Assembly: GCA_945883235.1 (NCBI GenBank)
Contig: CAMCXF010000010.1
Coordinates: forward strand, 1 to 64,000
Length of the DNA stretch: 64,000 bases
Direction of reading: 5' to 3'
DNA from: Phenylobacterium deserti
Lineage (GTDB): Bacteria > Pseudomonadota > Alphaproteobacteria > Caulobacterales > Caulobacteraceae
Each line of letters opens with the position of its first letter. The stretch's first letter is position 1. Made by a program: the position numbers and the translations under genes. The notes beneath the pieces are model-generated. The model did not search any database. It was not told where the DNA came from and saw only the letters and a list, made by a program, of their open reading frames with translations. Shown piece after piece: positions 50,110-58,687 of this stretch.

Positions 50110-52356
50110 ATGACGGCTTATACGGGCACGCGGATTGTCGATTTCAGCCAGGGAATGGTGGGCCCCATGGCGGCCATGCTGCTGGGCGATTTTGCGGCAG
50201 AGATCGTCAAGGTCGAACCGCGGTCCGGCGATCGGTTGCAAACTCATCCTGGCTATCAGGCGTGGAACCGCAATAAACATGTCGTGACGCTTGATCTGGA
50301 AACACCAGACGGCATGGCGGCGGCCCGGACGCTGATTGCGGGCGCGGATGTCGCCCTGTTTGACTTCGGCCCGACCCGGATGAAAGCCCTGGGTCTGGAC
50401 GCGGAAGCCCTGAACGCGGCGCATCCGACACTGATCCATGCCTGGATGCCGCCGTACGGAACCACAGGGCGCTGGAGCGACCTGCCGGGACATCACAGCC
50501 TGCTGGCGGCGTTGACGGCGATGCCGTTTCGTCAGGGGGCATGGGGCGATACGCCGGTCCATATGGTCCTGCCGATCGCGCACTCATCACAGGCCGTGTT
50601 GGGGGCTACTGCCATCGGCGCCGCGTTATTCGAGCGGTCGAAAAGCGGCGTCGGGCAAGCGGTCACGGTCAGCGGCCTGCACGGCTCCGCGGAATGCGCG
50701 CCGCCGATGCGGTTCGAGTTGATCGAGCCGCTGCCGCGCGGCATCCCACCGGGGTCTAACCCGCGCTACCGCCTGTACAAGTGCGCCGACGGCGAGTGGT
50801 TCTTTCTGGGTACCTTGTTCACCAACTTCTATCGTAAGGCGTTTGAGGCGCTGGAGCTTGGCGACCTGTTCGAGGTGCTTGAACAGGACATGCTGGGGGC
50901 ACGCGAGATGCTGATCGGCATCTTTGAAACACGACCACGCGAGGAATGGCTGGAGTTGCTGAAGGCCCATGATGTGCCGTGCGGCCCGGTGCGCCGGGGC
51001 GACGCCTGGCTGGGCGGCGCTGTGGTCGCCGAGGCCAGAATGCGGCTGGCGTTTGATCACCCAACGCTGGGAGAGGTAGCCATGCCGGCACCGCCCGCCC
51101 GGCTGAGTGCGACGCCCGCGCGGGTCACCGGACTACCGAAACCGATGTCTACGCCGCCGTCCTGGCCCGCTAAGACCGTCGGGTCAGAGCGACCCGCGTC
51201 CCATGCCGCGCCGCTGGCCGGCATCAAGGTGCTGAACTTGGGAACTGTGATCGCGGGGGCCTATGCCGGGACCATCCTGGCCAATCTGGGTGCCGAGGTG
51301 ATCAAGATCGAGGGGCCGGAGGCGGACCCATTCCGATCGGATGGTTCGCAATTCCTGGTCTACAATCGTGGCGTACGGGGCCTGGGGTTGGACCTGAAGC
51401 AACCTGCTGCCCGCGACGTGTTCCTGGACATGGTGCGTTCAGCCGACGTGGTGATAGACAACTATCGCCTGGGGGTCCGCAACCGGCTGGGCATTGGTTA
51501 CGCTACATTGAAGGCGATCAACCCGCGGATCATCTCCTGCTCGATCAACGCCTACGGCGACACTGGCCCCTGGGCCGCTTTGCCGGGCTTCGACCCGCTG
51601 ATGCAGTCCGAGGGCGGGATGATGGCGGCTCAGGGTGGTGACGACGATCCGATTCTGTATTCAATTGCCGTGAACGATATCGCCACGGCTGCGGTCGTGA
51701 GTGCGTCCGTGGTTGCGGCGTTGAATGCGCGGGAGGCTACGGGGGAGGGGCAGGAAATTGTATCCAGCCTGCTAGCCCAGAGCCTGCTCTACCAACTGGG
51801 TGAAATGGTCGACTATGCCGGCCGTCCGCCGAATGACAAAGGCGGCCGTGATTGCCTTGGGTTGCGGGCACTCTACCGATACTACCCCTGCGCCGATGGC
51901 TGGATCGCGCTGGCCTGCGACAGCGAGGCAGAGGCGGCGGCTGTCGGGCTGGTGTTGGGGGTTGAACTCGGTGCGTCGCCACTAACAGCGACGCGCGATG
52001 GGGAACTCGCCGTTCGGATCGAGATGGCGTTGGCCCCGCGCGCCCGCGACGAGACGATTGACGCCCTGCTGGCGGCGGGCGCGGTGACCACGCCGGTCCG
52101 GCGCTTCGATGAGGTATTGCAGGACCCCTGGCTCTGGGAGAACGGCCATATGGCGCCCTGGGTGCATCCACGCCTCGGGCCTGCGGTCAGCGCACGGACC
52201 TATGCCGACTTCAGCCGGACGCCCGGTGGGTTCACCTTGCCGACACCGGACCTGGGTGAGCATACCCGCGAGGTGCTGACGCAATGCGGCGTTTCCGAAG
52301 ACCGGATTGCCAAACTGCTGTCGACTGGCGCAGCGTTCGAACCTTTGAAGGGATGA
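50110..52356 (+). CDS. Tandem CaiB/BaiF family CoA-transferase
   Basis: A 748-residue protein made of two CaiB/BaiF (CoA_transf_3) domains in series, each beginning with the typical RIVDFSQGMVGPMAAMLLGDFAAEIVKVE or VLNLGTVIAGAYAGTILANLGAEVIKIE block (about residues 5 and 385) and carrying the SISCSINAYG/HAWMPPYG-type strands. Family I type III CoA-transferases move CoA between acyl groups. Single-domain members form interlocked dimers; here the fusion would supply both halves. Substrate unknown. An 18-bp weakly conserved gap precedes it. Confidence 0.88.
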   Translation: MTAYTGTRIVDFSQGMVGPMAAMLLGDFAAEIVKVEPRSGDRLQTHPGYQAWNRNKHVVTLDLETPDGMAAARTLIAGADVALFDFGPTRMKALGLDAEALNAAHPTLIHAWMPPYGTTGRWSDLPGHHSLLAALTAMPFRQGAWGDTPVHMVLPIAHSSQAVLGATAIGAALFERSKSGVGQAVTVSGLHGSAECAPPMRFELIEPLPRGIPPGSNPRYRLYKCADGEWFFLGTLFTNFYRKAFEALELGDLFEVLEQDMLGAREMLIGIFETRPREEWLELLKAHDVPCGPVRRGDAWLGGAVVAEARMRLAFDHPTLGEVAMPAPPARLSATPARVTGLPKPMSTPPSWPAKTVGSERPASHAAPLAGIKVLNLGTVIAGAYAGTILANLGAEVIKIEGPEADPFRSDGSQFLVYNRGVRGLGLDLKQPAARDVFLDMVRSADVVIDNYRLGVRNRLGIGYATLKAINPRIISCSINAYGDTGPWAALPGFDPLMQSEGGMMAAQGGDDDPILYSIAVNDIATAAVVSASVVAALNAREATGEGQEIVSSLLAQSLLYQLGEMVDYAGRPPNDKGGRDCLGLRALYRYYPCADGWIALACDSEAEAAAVGLVLGVELGASPLTATRDGELAVRIEMALAPRARDETIDALLAAGAVTTPVRRFDEVLQDPWLWENGHMAPWVHPRLGPAVSARTYADFSRTPGGFTLPTPDLGEHTREVLTQCGVSEDRIAKLLSTGAAFEPLKG

Positions 52357-52416
52357 TCTGGAGAGATTGCCGAAGGTGATCTCGCATCGGGCGCGCGGTC
52401 GTCGTATATCACCACA

Positions 52417-52839
52417 ATGATTGGAAAACTGAACCACGTGGGCGTCGCCACGCCCTCAATAGAAAAGTCCGTCGAGATCTATCGCGACCTGCTGGGTGCC
52501 ACTTCGATCGGCGAGAAGTTCGCGCTACCAGAACAGGGAGTATGGGTCTGCTTCGTGGATGTGCCCAACAGCCAGATCGAGTTGATCGAACCCTACGGCG
52601 ACAATTCCCCGATCACGGCCTTTCTGGCCAAGAACCCGGCGGGCGGGCAGCACCACATCTGCTTCGAAGTGCCGGACATCATCGCAGCCCGGGACGATAT
52701 GGTCGCCAAAGGCGCGACGGTGCTCAACAACGGAGTGCCCAGGATCGGGGCGCATAAGGTGCCGGTGATATTCGTGCACCCAAAAAACATGGGCGGCGTC
52801 CTGGTTGAACTCATGGAAACCCCGAAAGGCGCGCACTGA
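52417..52839 (+). CDS. mce: Methylmalonyl-CoA epimerase
   Basis: A 140-residue vicinal-oxygen-chelate protein with metal ligands likely His7 (KLNHVGVAT), a His at 79 or 80 (QHHICFEV) and Glu131 (VLVELME). It interconverts (R)- and (S)-methylmalonyl-CoA in propionate metabolism. The mutase is not in the window. Overlaps the DUF1467 gene by one base. Confidence 0.88.
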   Translation: MIGKLNHVGVATPSIEKSVEIYRDLLGATSIGEKFALPEQGVWVCFVDVPNSQIELIEPYGDNSPITAFLAKNPAGGQHHICFEVPDIIAARDDMVAKGATVLNNGVPRIGAHKVPVIFVHPKNMGGVLVELMETPKGAH

Positions 52840-53099
52840 TGAGTCTTTTTACCTCGTGCGCGATCTTCCTTACGGTCTGGTGGACAGTCCTGTTTTGCGT
52901 GCTGCCTTTTGGCACCACCACACACGCCGAGGCCGGGATCGACAAGGGTGACGGGGGTGATCCAGGTGCGCCGGTAGACCCCAAGATCAAGCAGAAATTT
53001 CTCACCACGACATGGATCTCTGCTCTGGTGTTCGCTGGCATCTACGCAGTTGTCTATTTCGGGCTGATCCCACTGCCACGCGTCCCAACCGGGGTCTGA
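52839..53099 (+). CDS. DUF1467 family small membrane protein
   Basis: An 86-residue protein with two membrane helices (residues about 5-25 and 58-78) joined by a loop containing FGTTTHAEAG. It matches the DUF1467 family, which in alphaproteobacteria usually lies between mce and proS, as here. Function unknown. The TGATG overlap suggests coupled translation with mce. Confidence 0.85.
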   Translation: MSLFTSCAIFLTVWWTVLFCVLPFGTTTHAEAGIDKGDGGDPGAPVDPKIKQKFLTTTWISALVFAGIYAVVYFGLIPLPRVPTGV

Positions 53100-53198
53100 C
53101 AGATCCGACCAGCGGTTCCTGCGATGGCCACATCGTTGCCAAGGTCTTCGTGCCAAGGGTATCAGGGCCGTCCCAACTGACCCGAGAGTATTCGACCC

Positions 53199-54515
53199 AT
53201 GCGCCTTTCGCGATACTTCATGCCGACCCTGCGCGAGGCGCCTTCGGATGCGCAGATCGTTTCGCATCAGCTGATGCTGCGCGCGGGCATGATCCGACAG
53301 GAAGCGGCGGGCATTTATGCCTGGTTGCCGCTGGGACTGAAGGTGCTGAAAAAGATCGAGCAGATCGTGCGCGAGGAGATGAACCGCGCGGGCGCCGTCG
53401 AAATCCTGATGCCGACGCTGCAGCTGGCCGATCTGTGGCGCGAGAGCGGGCGCTATGACGACTATGGCGAGGAGATGCTGCGCATCAAGGATCGCCACGA
53501 CCGCGACCTGTTGTACGGGCCCACGGCGGAAGAGGTCGTCACCGATATTTTTCGGGGTTACGTCAAATCCTACAAGGATCTGCCGCTCAATCTTTACAAT
53601 ATCCAGTGGAAGTTCCGCGATGAGCGTCGGCCCCGGTTCGGGGTGATGCGCGGTCGCGAGTTCCTGATGAAGGATGCCTACTCGTTTGACCTCGATGAGG
53701 CCGCGGCGCGGCGGTCGTACAACCGGATGTTCCTGGCCTATCTCAACGTCTATGCGCGGCTGGGGCTGAAGGCGATTCCGGTGAAGGCTGATCCCGGCCC
53801 GATTGGCGGCGATCTCAGCCACGAGTTCATGATCCTGGCGGACACTGGCGAGAGCCAGGTCTTCGCGCACCGCGATCTGGTGGAAATGGGCGCGCCGGGC
53901 CCCGATCTCGATTGGCAGGGCGATCTAGAGGCCGAAGTCAGCCGCCGGACCAGCCTCTATGCGGCCTCCGACGAAATGCACGACATCGCCCGCTTTGAAG
54001 CCATGCCGGCTGACAAGCAGATGACGGCGCGCGGCATCGAGGTCGGCCACATCTTCTATTTCGGCACGAAGTATTCGGCGCCGATGAAAGCCAATGTCAC
54101 GGGTCCCGACGGTAAGGACACGCCGGTGCAGATGGGCTCCTATGGCGTTGGGGTGTCGCGTCTGGTGGCGGCGATCATCGAGGCCAGCCATGATGCGGGC
54201 GGCATCATCTGGCCCGACAGCGTGGCCCCGTTCGGCGCCGCGGTACTGAACCTGCGAGCGGGCGACGCGGCGTGTGATGCCGCCTGCGAGAGCGCCTATG
54301 CTGCGCTGATCGCGGCCGGCAAGGATCCGCTCTACGACGACCGCGATGAGCGCCCCGGTGCCAAGTTTGCGGCGACCGATCTGGTGGGTATCCCCTGGCA
54401 GCTGGTGATCGGCCCCAAGAGCCTAGCCGACGGCGTCGTGGAGCTGAAGCGCCGCGCGACCAGCGAGCGCCAGACGCTGCCGCTGGATGCCGCGCTGCAA
54501 GCGATCATCGGATGA
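53199..54515 (+). CDS. proS: Prolyl-tRNA synthetase
   Basis: A 438-residue class II synthetase of the short alphaproteobacterial type, without the editing insertion found in E. coli. Motifs 1-3 are recognisable ([49 protein letters not shown]), followed by the anticodon-binding domain. Overlaps lolC by 4 bp. Confidence 0.95.
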   Translation: MRLSRYFMPTLREAPSDAQIVSHQLMLRAGMIRQEAAGIYAWLPLGLKVLKKIEQIVREEMNRAGAVEILMPTLQLADLWRESGRYDDYGEEMLRIKDRHDRDLLYGPTAEEVVTDIFRGYVKSYKDLPLNLYNIQWKFRDERRPRFGVMRGREFLMKDAYSFDLDEAAARRSYNRMFLAYLNVYARLGLKAIPVKADPGPIGGDLSHEFMILADTGESQVFAHRDLVEMGAPGPDLDWQGDLEAEVSRRTSLYAASDEMHDIARFEAMPADKQMTARGIEVGHIFYFGTKYSAPMKANVTGPDGKDTPVQMGSYGVGVSRLVAAIIEASHDAGGIIWPDSVAPFGAAVLNLRAGDAACDAACESAYAALIAAGKDPLYDDRDERPGAKFAATDLVGIPWQLVIGPKSLADGVVELKRRATSERQTLPLDAALQAIIG

Positions 54516-55807
54516 GCGAGGCCGCCCGCGGTCTCGCCGGGCGCGCGCGGCCGTTCGGCCTGTGGGAGCGGATGCTGGCCATCCGTTATCTGCGCGCCAG
54601 ACGTAGCCAGGGCGGGGTTGGGCTGATCTCGGTGATCTCGTTCATCGGCATCACCCTGGCGGTTGCGACCCTGATCATCGTCATGTCGGTGATGAACGGG
54701 TTCCGGTCGGAACTGCTGAGCCGCATCCTGGGCTTTCAGGGTCATGTCTATGTGACCGGCGGGGTACTGGATGGTCCGGCGCGGGATCTCGCGGCGGCGC
54801 GGATCCTGAAGGTGCCAGGCGTCATTCAGGCTGCGCCGATCATCGAGGCCCAGGCCATCGCCGTCGGGCCCAGCCAGATCACCGGGGCACTGGTGCGCGG
54901 CATCCGACCGTCGGACCTGCGCGGCACCACGCTGGTGTCCGGCAACATCACCAAGGGTGACCTGAAGGGCTTCGGGGTCGGCGACTATGGCGGCGACGTT
55001 GTCGTGGTCGGCGAGCGGCTGGCCCAGACCCTGGGCGTGGCGCCTGGCGACACGGTGTCGCTGATCTCGCCCTCGGGCGGCGCGACCGCGTTTGGCGGCA
55101 CGCCGCTGCAGAAGGCCTATACAGTCGGTGCCACTTTCAGCGTCGGTATGAGCCAGTATGATCAGGCCTACATCTATATGCCGCTCAGCCAGGCGCAGCT
55201 GTTCTTCGGCCGCGAGGATACAGCCGATGCTATCGAGGTGCGGGTCGCCGACCCGGACAACGCCGCGAAGATGAAGGCGGCGATCAACACCGCAGCCGGC
55301 CCCGCCGCCCTGGTCACCGACTGGGCGCAGCGGGATTCGTCCTACTGGGGTGCCCTGCAGGTCGAGCGCGTGGTGATGCGGCTGATCCTGATGCTGCTGG
55401 TGGCCATCGCGGCGATGAACATCATCTCCGGCCTGGTCATGCTGGTGAAGAACAAGGGCCGGGATATCGCCATCCTGCGCACCATCGGGGCAGGGCAGGG
55501 CTCGATCCTCAGGATTTTCTTCATGGCCGGGGCCAGCGTTGGCGTGCTGGGCACCCTGGCGGGCCTGACCATCGGCTCGCTGTTCTGCGTCTATATCGGT
55601 CCGATCCAGGGGGCGGTGGAATGGGTGACGGGGCAGGCGGTGTTCTCCTCGGATGTCTATTATCTGTCGCGGGTGCCGGCCAAGGTGGACTGGGCCGAGG
55701 TGGGCGTCATCGTCAGCTGGGCGCTGGGGATGAGCTTCCTGGCCACCCTGCCGCCGGCCCTCAGGGCCTCGAAAATCGATCCGGTCGAGGCGCTGCGTTA
55801 TGAGTGA
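54512..55807 (+). CDS. lolC: Lipoprotein-releasing ABC transporter permease LolC/E
   Basis: A 431-residue permease with an N-terminal membrane helix (residues about 34-57), a large periplasmic MacB-like domain and three C-terminal helices. It extracts lipoproteins from the inner membrane. Only one such permease is next to lolD here, so it may act as a homodimer (LolF-like). The final 8 bp overlap lolD. Confidence 0.92.
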   Translation: MSEAARGLAGRARPFGLWERMLAIRYLRARRSQGGVGLISVISFIGITLAVATLIIVMSVMNGFRSELLSRILGFQGHVYVTGGVLDGPARDLAAARILKVPGVIQAAPIIEAQAIAVGPSQITGALVRGIRPSDLRGTTLVSGNITKGDLKGFGVGDYGGDVVVVGERLAQTLGVAPGDTVSLISPSGGATAFGGTPLQKAYTVGATFSVGMSQYDQAYIYMPLSQAQLFFGREDTADAIEVRVADPDNAAKMKAAINTAAGPAALVTDWAQRDSSYWGALQVERVVMRLILMLLVAIAAMNIISGLVMLVKNKGRDIAILRTIGAGQGSILRIFFMAGASVGVLGTLAGLTIGSLFCVYIGPIQGAVEWVTGQAVFSSDVYYLSRVPAKVDWAEVGVIVSWALGMSFLATLPPALRASKIDPVEALRYE

Positions 55808-56489
55808 TCCGGTGCTGTCGATCAGGGGTCTTGAGAGGACCTATGTGACTGCTGCGGGCTCGCTCAGCGTGCTGAAGGGCGTCGACCTGGATGTGCAGCC
55901 GGGCGAGATTGTCGGCCTGATCGGGCCGTCGGGCTCGGGTAAGTCCAGCTTGCTGCATGCGGCCGGGTTGCTGGAGCATCCGGATGCCGGGCAGATCACC
56001 ATCCAGGGCGTTGATTGCTCCAACCTGGGCGAGCGGGCCCGCACCCAGGTGCGGCTCTCGACCATCGGGTTCGTCTACCAGTTCCATCACCTGCTGCCGG
56101 AGTTCTCGGCGCTTGATAATGTGGCCCTGCCCAGAATGATCGCCGGCGAGGATCGCAAGGCCGCCACAGCCCGAGCGGTGGAACTGCTGGCGGGGCTGGG
56201 CCTGAAGGACCGCGTCCATCACGAGCCGGCCCAGTTGTCCGGCGGCGAGCAACAGCGTGTGGCGGTGGCCCGCGCCCTGGCCAATTCTCCACGCCTGTTG
56301 CTGGCCGACGAGCCAACGGGGAACCTGGATCCGGCGACGTCGACAGCCGTGTTCGACAGCCTCTATGCGTTGGCGCGCAAGGAGGGTGTGGCGGCGCTGG
56401 TGGCGACGCACAATCTGGCGCTGGCCGGGCACATGGACCGGGTGTTTGCGCTGCACGATGGCAAGCTGGAGGTCTGGACGGGGGGTTAG
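55800..56489 (+). CDS. lolD: Lipoprotein-releasing ABC transporter ATP-binding protein
   Basis: A 229-residue ATPase with Walker [10 protein letters not shown], signature [15 protein letters not shown], Walker [13 protein letters not shown] and the switch His in THNLAL. Pairs with the LolC-type permease. proS-lolC-lolD is a conserved alphaproteobacterial cluster. Confidence 0.94.
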   Translation: MSDPVLSIRGLERTYVTAAGSLSVLKGVDLDVQPGEIVGLIGPSGSGKSSLLHAAGLLEHPDAGQITIQGVDCSNLGERARTQVRLSTIGFVYQFHHLLPEFSALDNVALPRMIAGEDRKAATARAVELLAGLGLKDRVHHEPAQLSGGEQQRVAVARALANSPRLLLADEPTGNLDPATSTAVFDSLYALARKEGVAALVATHNLALAGHMDRVFALHDGKLEVWTGG

Positions 56490-56508
56490 GGCGCCGGGCG
56501 AGGCAGCT

Positions 56509-57081
56509 CTACCCCGAGGGACCCCATGTGCGGCCACGCCGTCGCGGTGGTTCCGGTTCTGGGACTGGGGCCTGTAGCGCGTTGATCTTGGCGATGAGCA
56601 GGGCCGTCTGGCGCAGTTCCTCGACCTGGGTCGCGAAATCACCGTCGGGGTCGATTGAGGTTGCGGCACCGGTGACCGCGTCGCTGAGCGCGGCGATATG
56701 GCGAACCAAGGTGCGCAAAGTATCTTCCGTATCGGCGGAGGTTTCACAGTCGGCTTCGTATTCGGCGTGGAAGGTGGCGCTGGCCGCATTTTCGATACGT
56801 GCGATGCCCTTTGCGCGGACGTCGTCGCGAACCTTCTGTACATCAGCCTCGACCTCGCGTGAGGCGCGGCGGTGCTCACGGACCACGCGGCTTTCGAAGC
56901 TCATGCAGAGACGCACACCGCGATAAAGTTTCTCCACCGTCAGCGCGGCGGCCTGCACCGCCTCGGGCTCGACTGCCGCTTCGGCCTGGACAAATACCCG
57001 CTCAGCCAGCGCGGTGAGGCGCTCGCTCATATGGCGGGCCGAGGCGGCCTGGCGGACGGCGATTTCGTCGGGATCGAACAT
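56509..57081 (-). CDS. Unrecognised helical protein under an SOS box
   Basis: A 190-residue protein, starting MFDPDEIAVRQAASARH at 57081, almost entirely alpha-helical and rich in Ala, Glu and Arg, with a probable coiled coil in the middle and a Pro/Arg-rich tail (PEPEPPRRRGR). No signal peptide or membrane helix. The start at 57081 is chosen over a longer frame because the LexA box and promoter (57092-57116) lie directly before it. No family recognised. Regulation suggests a DNA-damage role. Confidence 0.65.
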   Translation of the reverse strand: MFDPDEIAVRQAASARHMSERLTALAERVFVQAEAAVEPEAVQAAALTVEKLYRGVRLCMSFESRVVREHRRASREVEADVQKVRDDVRAKGIARIENAASATFHAEYEADCETSADTEDTLRTLVRHIAALSDAVTGAATSIDPDGDFATQVEELRQTALLIAKINALQAPVPEPEPPRRRGRTWGPSG

Positions 57082-57091
57082 CGGGGGAAGA

Positions 57092-57116
57092 GAACATAAC
57101 AAGAACATTTTGTCAA
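57092..57116 (-). promoter_or_regulatory. LexA (SOS) box and promoter of the helical-protein gene
   Basis: GAAC at 57092-57095 and 57103-57106, seven bases apart, form the alphaproteobacterial LexA site (GTTC-N7-GTTC on the minus strand). It lies directly after a TTGACA -35-like element (57111-57116, minus strand) and 10 bp before the start codon, so LexA would block the promoter. The -10 is not clear. Confidence 0.75.
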
Positions 57117-57548
57117 CCCAATTCTTTGAACCGGATCTCGCGGACGTCTTGCGGGCGGCGTTCGTGGCAGGCCGGAAGTGTTTTGAACCCCAGAAAACGC
57201 AGACAACGCAGAAGGTCGGCGCGCGACGCATACCCTCTCCGGTCACCCACCGCGAAGGTGGCCCCCCGTTTTTTTCCGGTGTTGCGAACAACGCTCGAAA
57301 GAGGCTGGCGTCCGGTTGTCGAGGGACCTGTTCGGACTTTGGGGGTGAACCGCGTCAGAATCTATTGAACACGAACCCACACGAAAAACACTAACAGGGC
57401 CGGACCCTGGCGCGACAGGAGCCCGGTCGGAAGGAGAGGATGGAGGCGTGAATTATGGATAGTGCCCTCCGGATATCCCGTCAGAGGTCGTCCATCCGAT
57501 TCAAGCCAACGATTGACGTCCTCACTTATTGTAACTGCATATCTCTCA
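57117..57548. other. Non-coding gap with short tandem repeats
   Basis: No convincing gene. It holds two degenerate tandem repeats, each after a TTGAAC: period 9 (CAGAAAACG, CAGACAACG) at about 57191-57217, and period 10 (ACACGAACCC, ACACGAAAAA) at 57369-57391. A weak hairpin (57247-57261) followed by a run of Ts ends near 57275 and could stop plus-strand transcripts. The brnT promoter lies at the right end. Confidence 0.5.
57513..57542 (+). promoter_or_regulatory. Candidate brnTA promoter (possibly leaderless)
   Basis: TTGACG (57513-57518), an 18-bp spacer and GCATAT (57537-57542). The start codon of brnT at 57549 lies 7 bp after the -10, about where transcription would begin, and no ribosome binding site is visible, so the mRNA may be leaderless. 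Confidence 0.5.
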
Positions 57549-57815
57549 ATGGAAATCGAGTTCGATCCGGCAAAGCGAGAGCTGACCCTCAAGGATCGCG
57601 GGCTTGATTTCCTGGACGCGCCGAGACTGTTCGAAGGCCGCTCGCTCGCCGTTGTCGACGACCGGGTGGACTACGCAGATGTCCGCTTCATCAGCTACGG
57701 CTCTATCGGCGATACGGCCATCGCCCTTGTCTGGACGGATCGCGACGGAGTGATGCGGATCATCTCGATGCGCAGGATGCATCAGGAGGAGACCAAACAT
57801 GTCGGACTGGATTGA
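57549..57815 (+). CDS. brnT: BrnT family toxin
   Basis: An 88-residue protein of the BrnT (DUF497) family, starting MEIEFDPAKRELTLKDRGL and with the conserved block DAIALVWTDRDG-like (here TAIALVWTDRDGVMRIISMRR). BrnT is a type II toxin with an RNase fold related to RelE. The start at 57549 gives the family N-terminus. It overlaps brnA by 17 bp, the usual toxin-first order. Confidence 0.88.
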   Translation: MEIEFDPAKRELTLKDRGLDFLDAPRLFEGRSLAVVDDRVDYADVRFISYGSIGDTAIALVWTDRDGVMRIISMRRMHQEETKHVGLD

Positions 57816-58062
57816 TCCCGATGACGCGCCAATTCTGACGGCGGAAATTGCGGCCCGTGCGGAGATCCGCGAGGGGGGCAAGGTGATCCGCCCCGCCAGG
57901 GGAACGCTCACGCGCATGGGACGTCCGCCGCTGGGTGATGCGGCCAAGAAACAGGTGACGCCGCGTCTGGACAGCGACGTTGTCGCCGCCTTCCGGGCGG
58001 GCGGTGCCGGGTGGCAATCGCGCATGAATGAGGTGTTGCGCAAGGCTGTGGGATCGCAGTGA
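57799..58062 (+). CDS. brnA: BrnA family antitoxin
   Basis: An 87-residue antitoxin with the BrnA layout: toxin-binding N-terminal part, then a ribbon-helix-helix-like end (VTPRLDSDVVAAFRAGGAGWQSRMNEVLRKAV) that binds the operon's operator. Overlaps the toxin by 17 bp, so the two are translationally coupled. It probably represses the promoter at 57513-57542. Confidence 0.87.
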   Translation: MSDWIDPDDAPILTAEIAARAEIREGGKVIRPARGTLTRMGRPPLGDAAKKQVTPRLDSDVVAAFRAGGAGWQSRMNEVLRKAVGSQ

Positions 58063-58212
58063 AGCGGCCGGTGGCGTGGCGGCGCATGACGCGGACGCGA
58101 AGGTCGTAGACAAGGGGGATGGTCGCCCTGCGCGAGACCTGTTGCTATTTTCTCTGTCTCATTTCCGGGGGTATCTCCGGCGCGGGACAATGATCGAAAG
58201 TCGCTCGTGACC

Positions 58213-58353
58213 CTACATTCCGCCGTAGTCCTCCGGCTCGACCCAACAGTCCATGAAGGCGTCAAAGTCAGCGTTGTCGGTGGACAGGGAGTAGCGGGCG
58301 ACGTTGCTGTGGATCTCGAACATGTCCTGGGGATCGAGCGCTGGTGCGGGCAT
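58213..58353 (-). pseudogene. Truncated SnoaL/NTF2-like fragment
   Basis: A 46-codon frame (ATG at 58353 with GGAAAGG upstream) reads [20 protein letters not shown] then [11 protein letters not shown], the N-terminal helix region of SnoaL-like proteins, and stops after EDYGGM. The remaining two-thirds of the fold is missing and the downstream sequence shows no continuation in another frame. Either a decayed gene or a short unrelated frame. Confidence 0.4.
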
Positions 58354-58479
58354 TTCGACGACCTTTCCGATCACCGACCGGGGTTGCATCTGGGGAGGCC
58401 GCTGCTTGCCGGCCGCAGTGGGATATGGGCGCGCCCTGAGACGCTTTAAAAGTCCGAGGGCCAGGCGAATCAATGTGGC

Positions 58480-58521
58480 TTGACGACGGGAACAAAAGGA
58501 GACTATGAACAAAACCGGAAC
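58480..58521 (+). promoter_or_regulatory. LexA-controlled promoter of the SidA-like gene
   Basis: TTGACG (58480-58485), 17-bp spacer, CTATGA (58503-58508). A LexA box, GAAC-N7-GAAC, lies at 58507-58521 over the -10 and the predicted start site near 58514, so LexA would block initiation. The predicted RNA would begin past the ATG at 58505, which argues against that ATG as a dnaE start. Confidence 0.75.
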
Positions 58522-58566
58522 GCGTCCACGGGTTACCCACAGGCGCTCAACAGGAGGATGTTCGCG

Positions 58567-58656
58567 ATGGTTCGTCTGGCCCGGGAATCACTGGCTTTTG
58601 CGTCGGTGGCGAGTTTTGTCTGGATGGTCTGCACGGTGGCCGGTCTTATGGGCTGA
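58567..58656 (+). CDS. sidA: SidA-like SOS-induced membrane peptide, 29 residues
   Basis: ATG at 58567 with AGGAGG 9 nt upstream opens a 29-codon gene: a short basic N-terminus (MVRLARES) and one hydrophobic helix (residues about 9-28) holding [12 protein letters not shown]. Caulobacter SidA is a 29-residue, LexA-controlled single-helix inner-membrane peptide that stops division by acting on FtsW/FtsN. Size, topology and the LexA box at 58507-58521 match. It lies 31 bp before dnaE and is probably co-transcribed. The symbol rests on these features, not on an alignment. Confidence 0.75.
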   Translation: MVRLARESLAFASVASFVWMVCTVAGLMG

Positions 58657-58687
58657 CGCCATGCGCATGGGTGAGGTGGCGAGCGTG

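Noticed and set aside
48733..50583. 616-codon open frame antisense to RNase J and the CoA-transferase
   Set aside because: A shadow frame crossing two real genes; composition is unlike a protein.
57247..57275. Rho-independent terminator in the gap before brnT
   Set aside because: The stem is only 5 bp and separated from the T run by six Cs; too weak to call.
57082..57291. Longer start for the SOS-box protein
   Set aside because: It would place the LexA box and promoter inside the coding region.
58505..58687. In-frame ATG at 58505 with a strong AAAGGAG site as the dnaE start
   Set aside because: The leader it adds is Arg/Trp-rich and non-DnaE-like, the predicted SOS transcript begins after it, and the family N-terminus begins at 58688.
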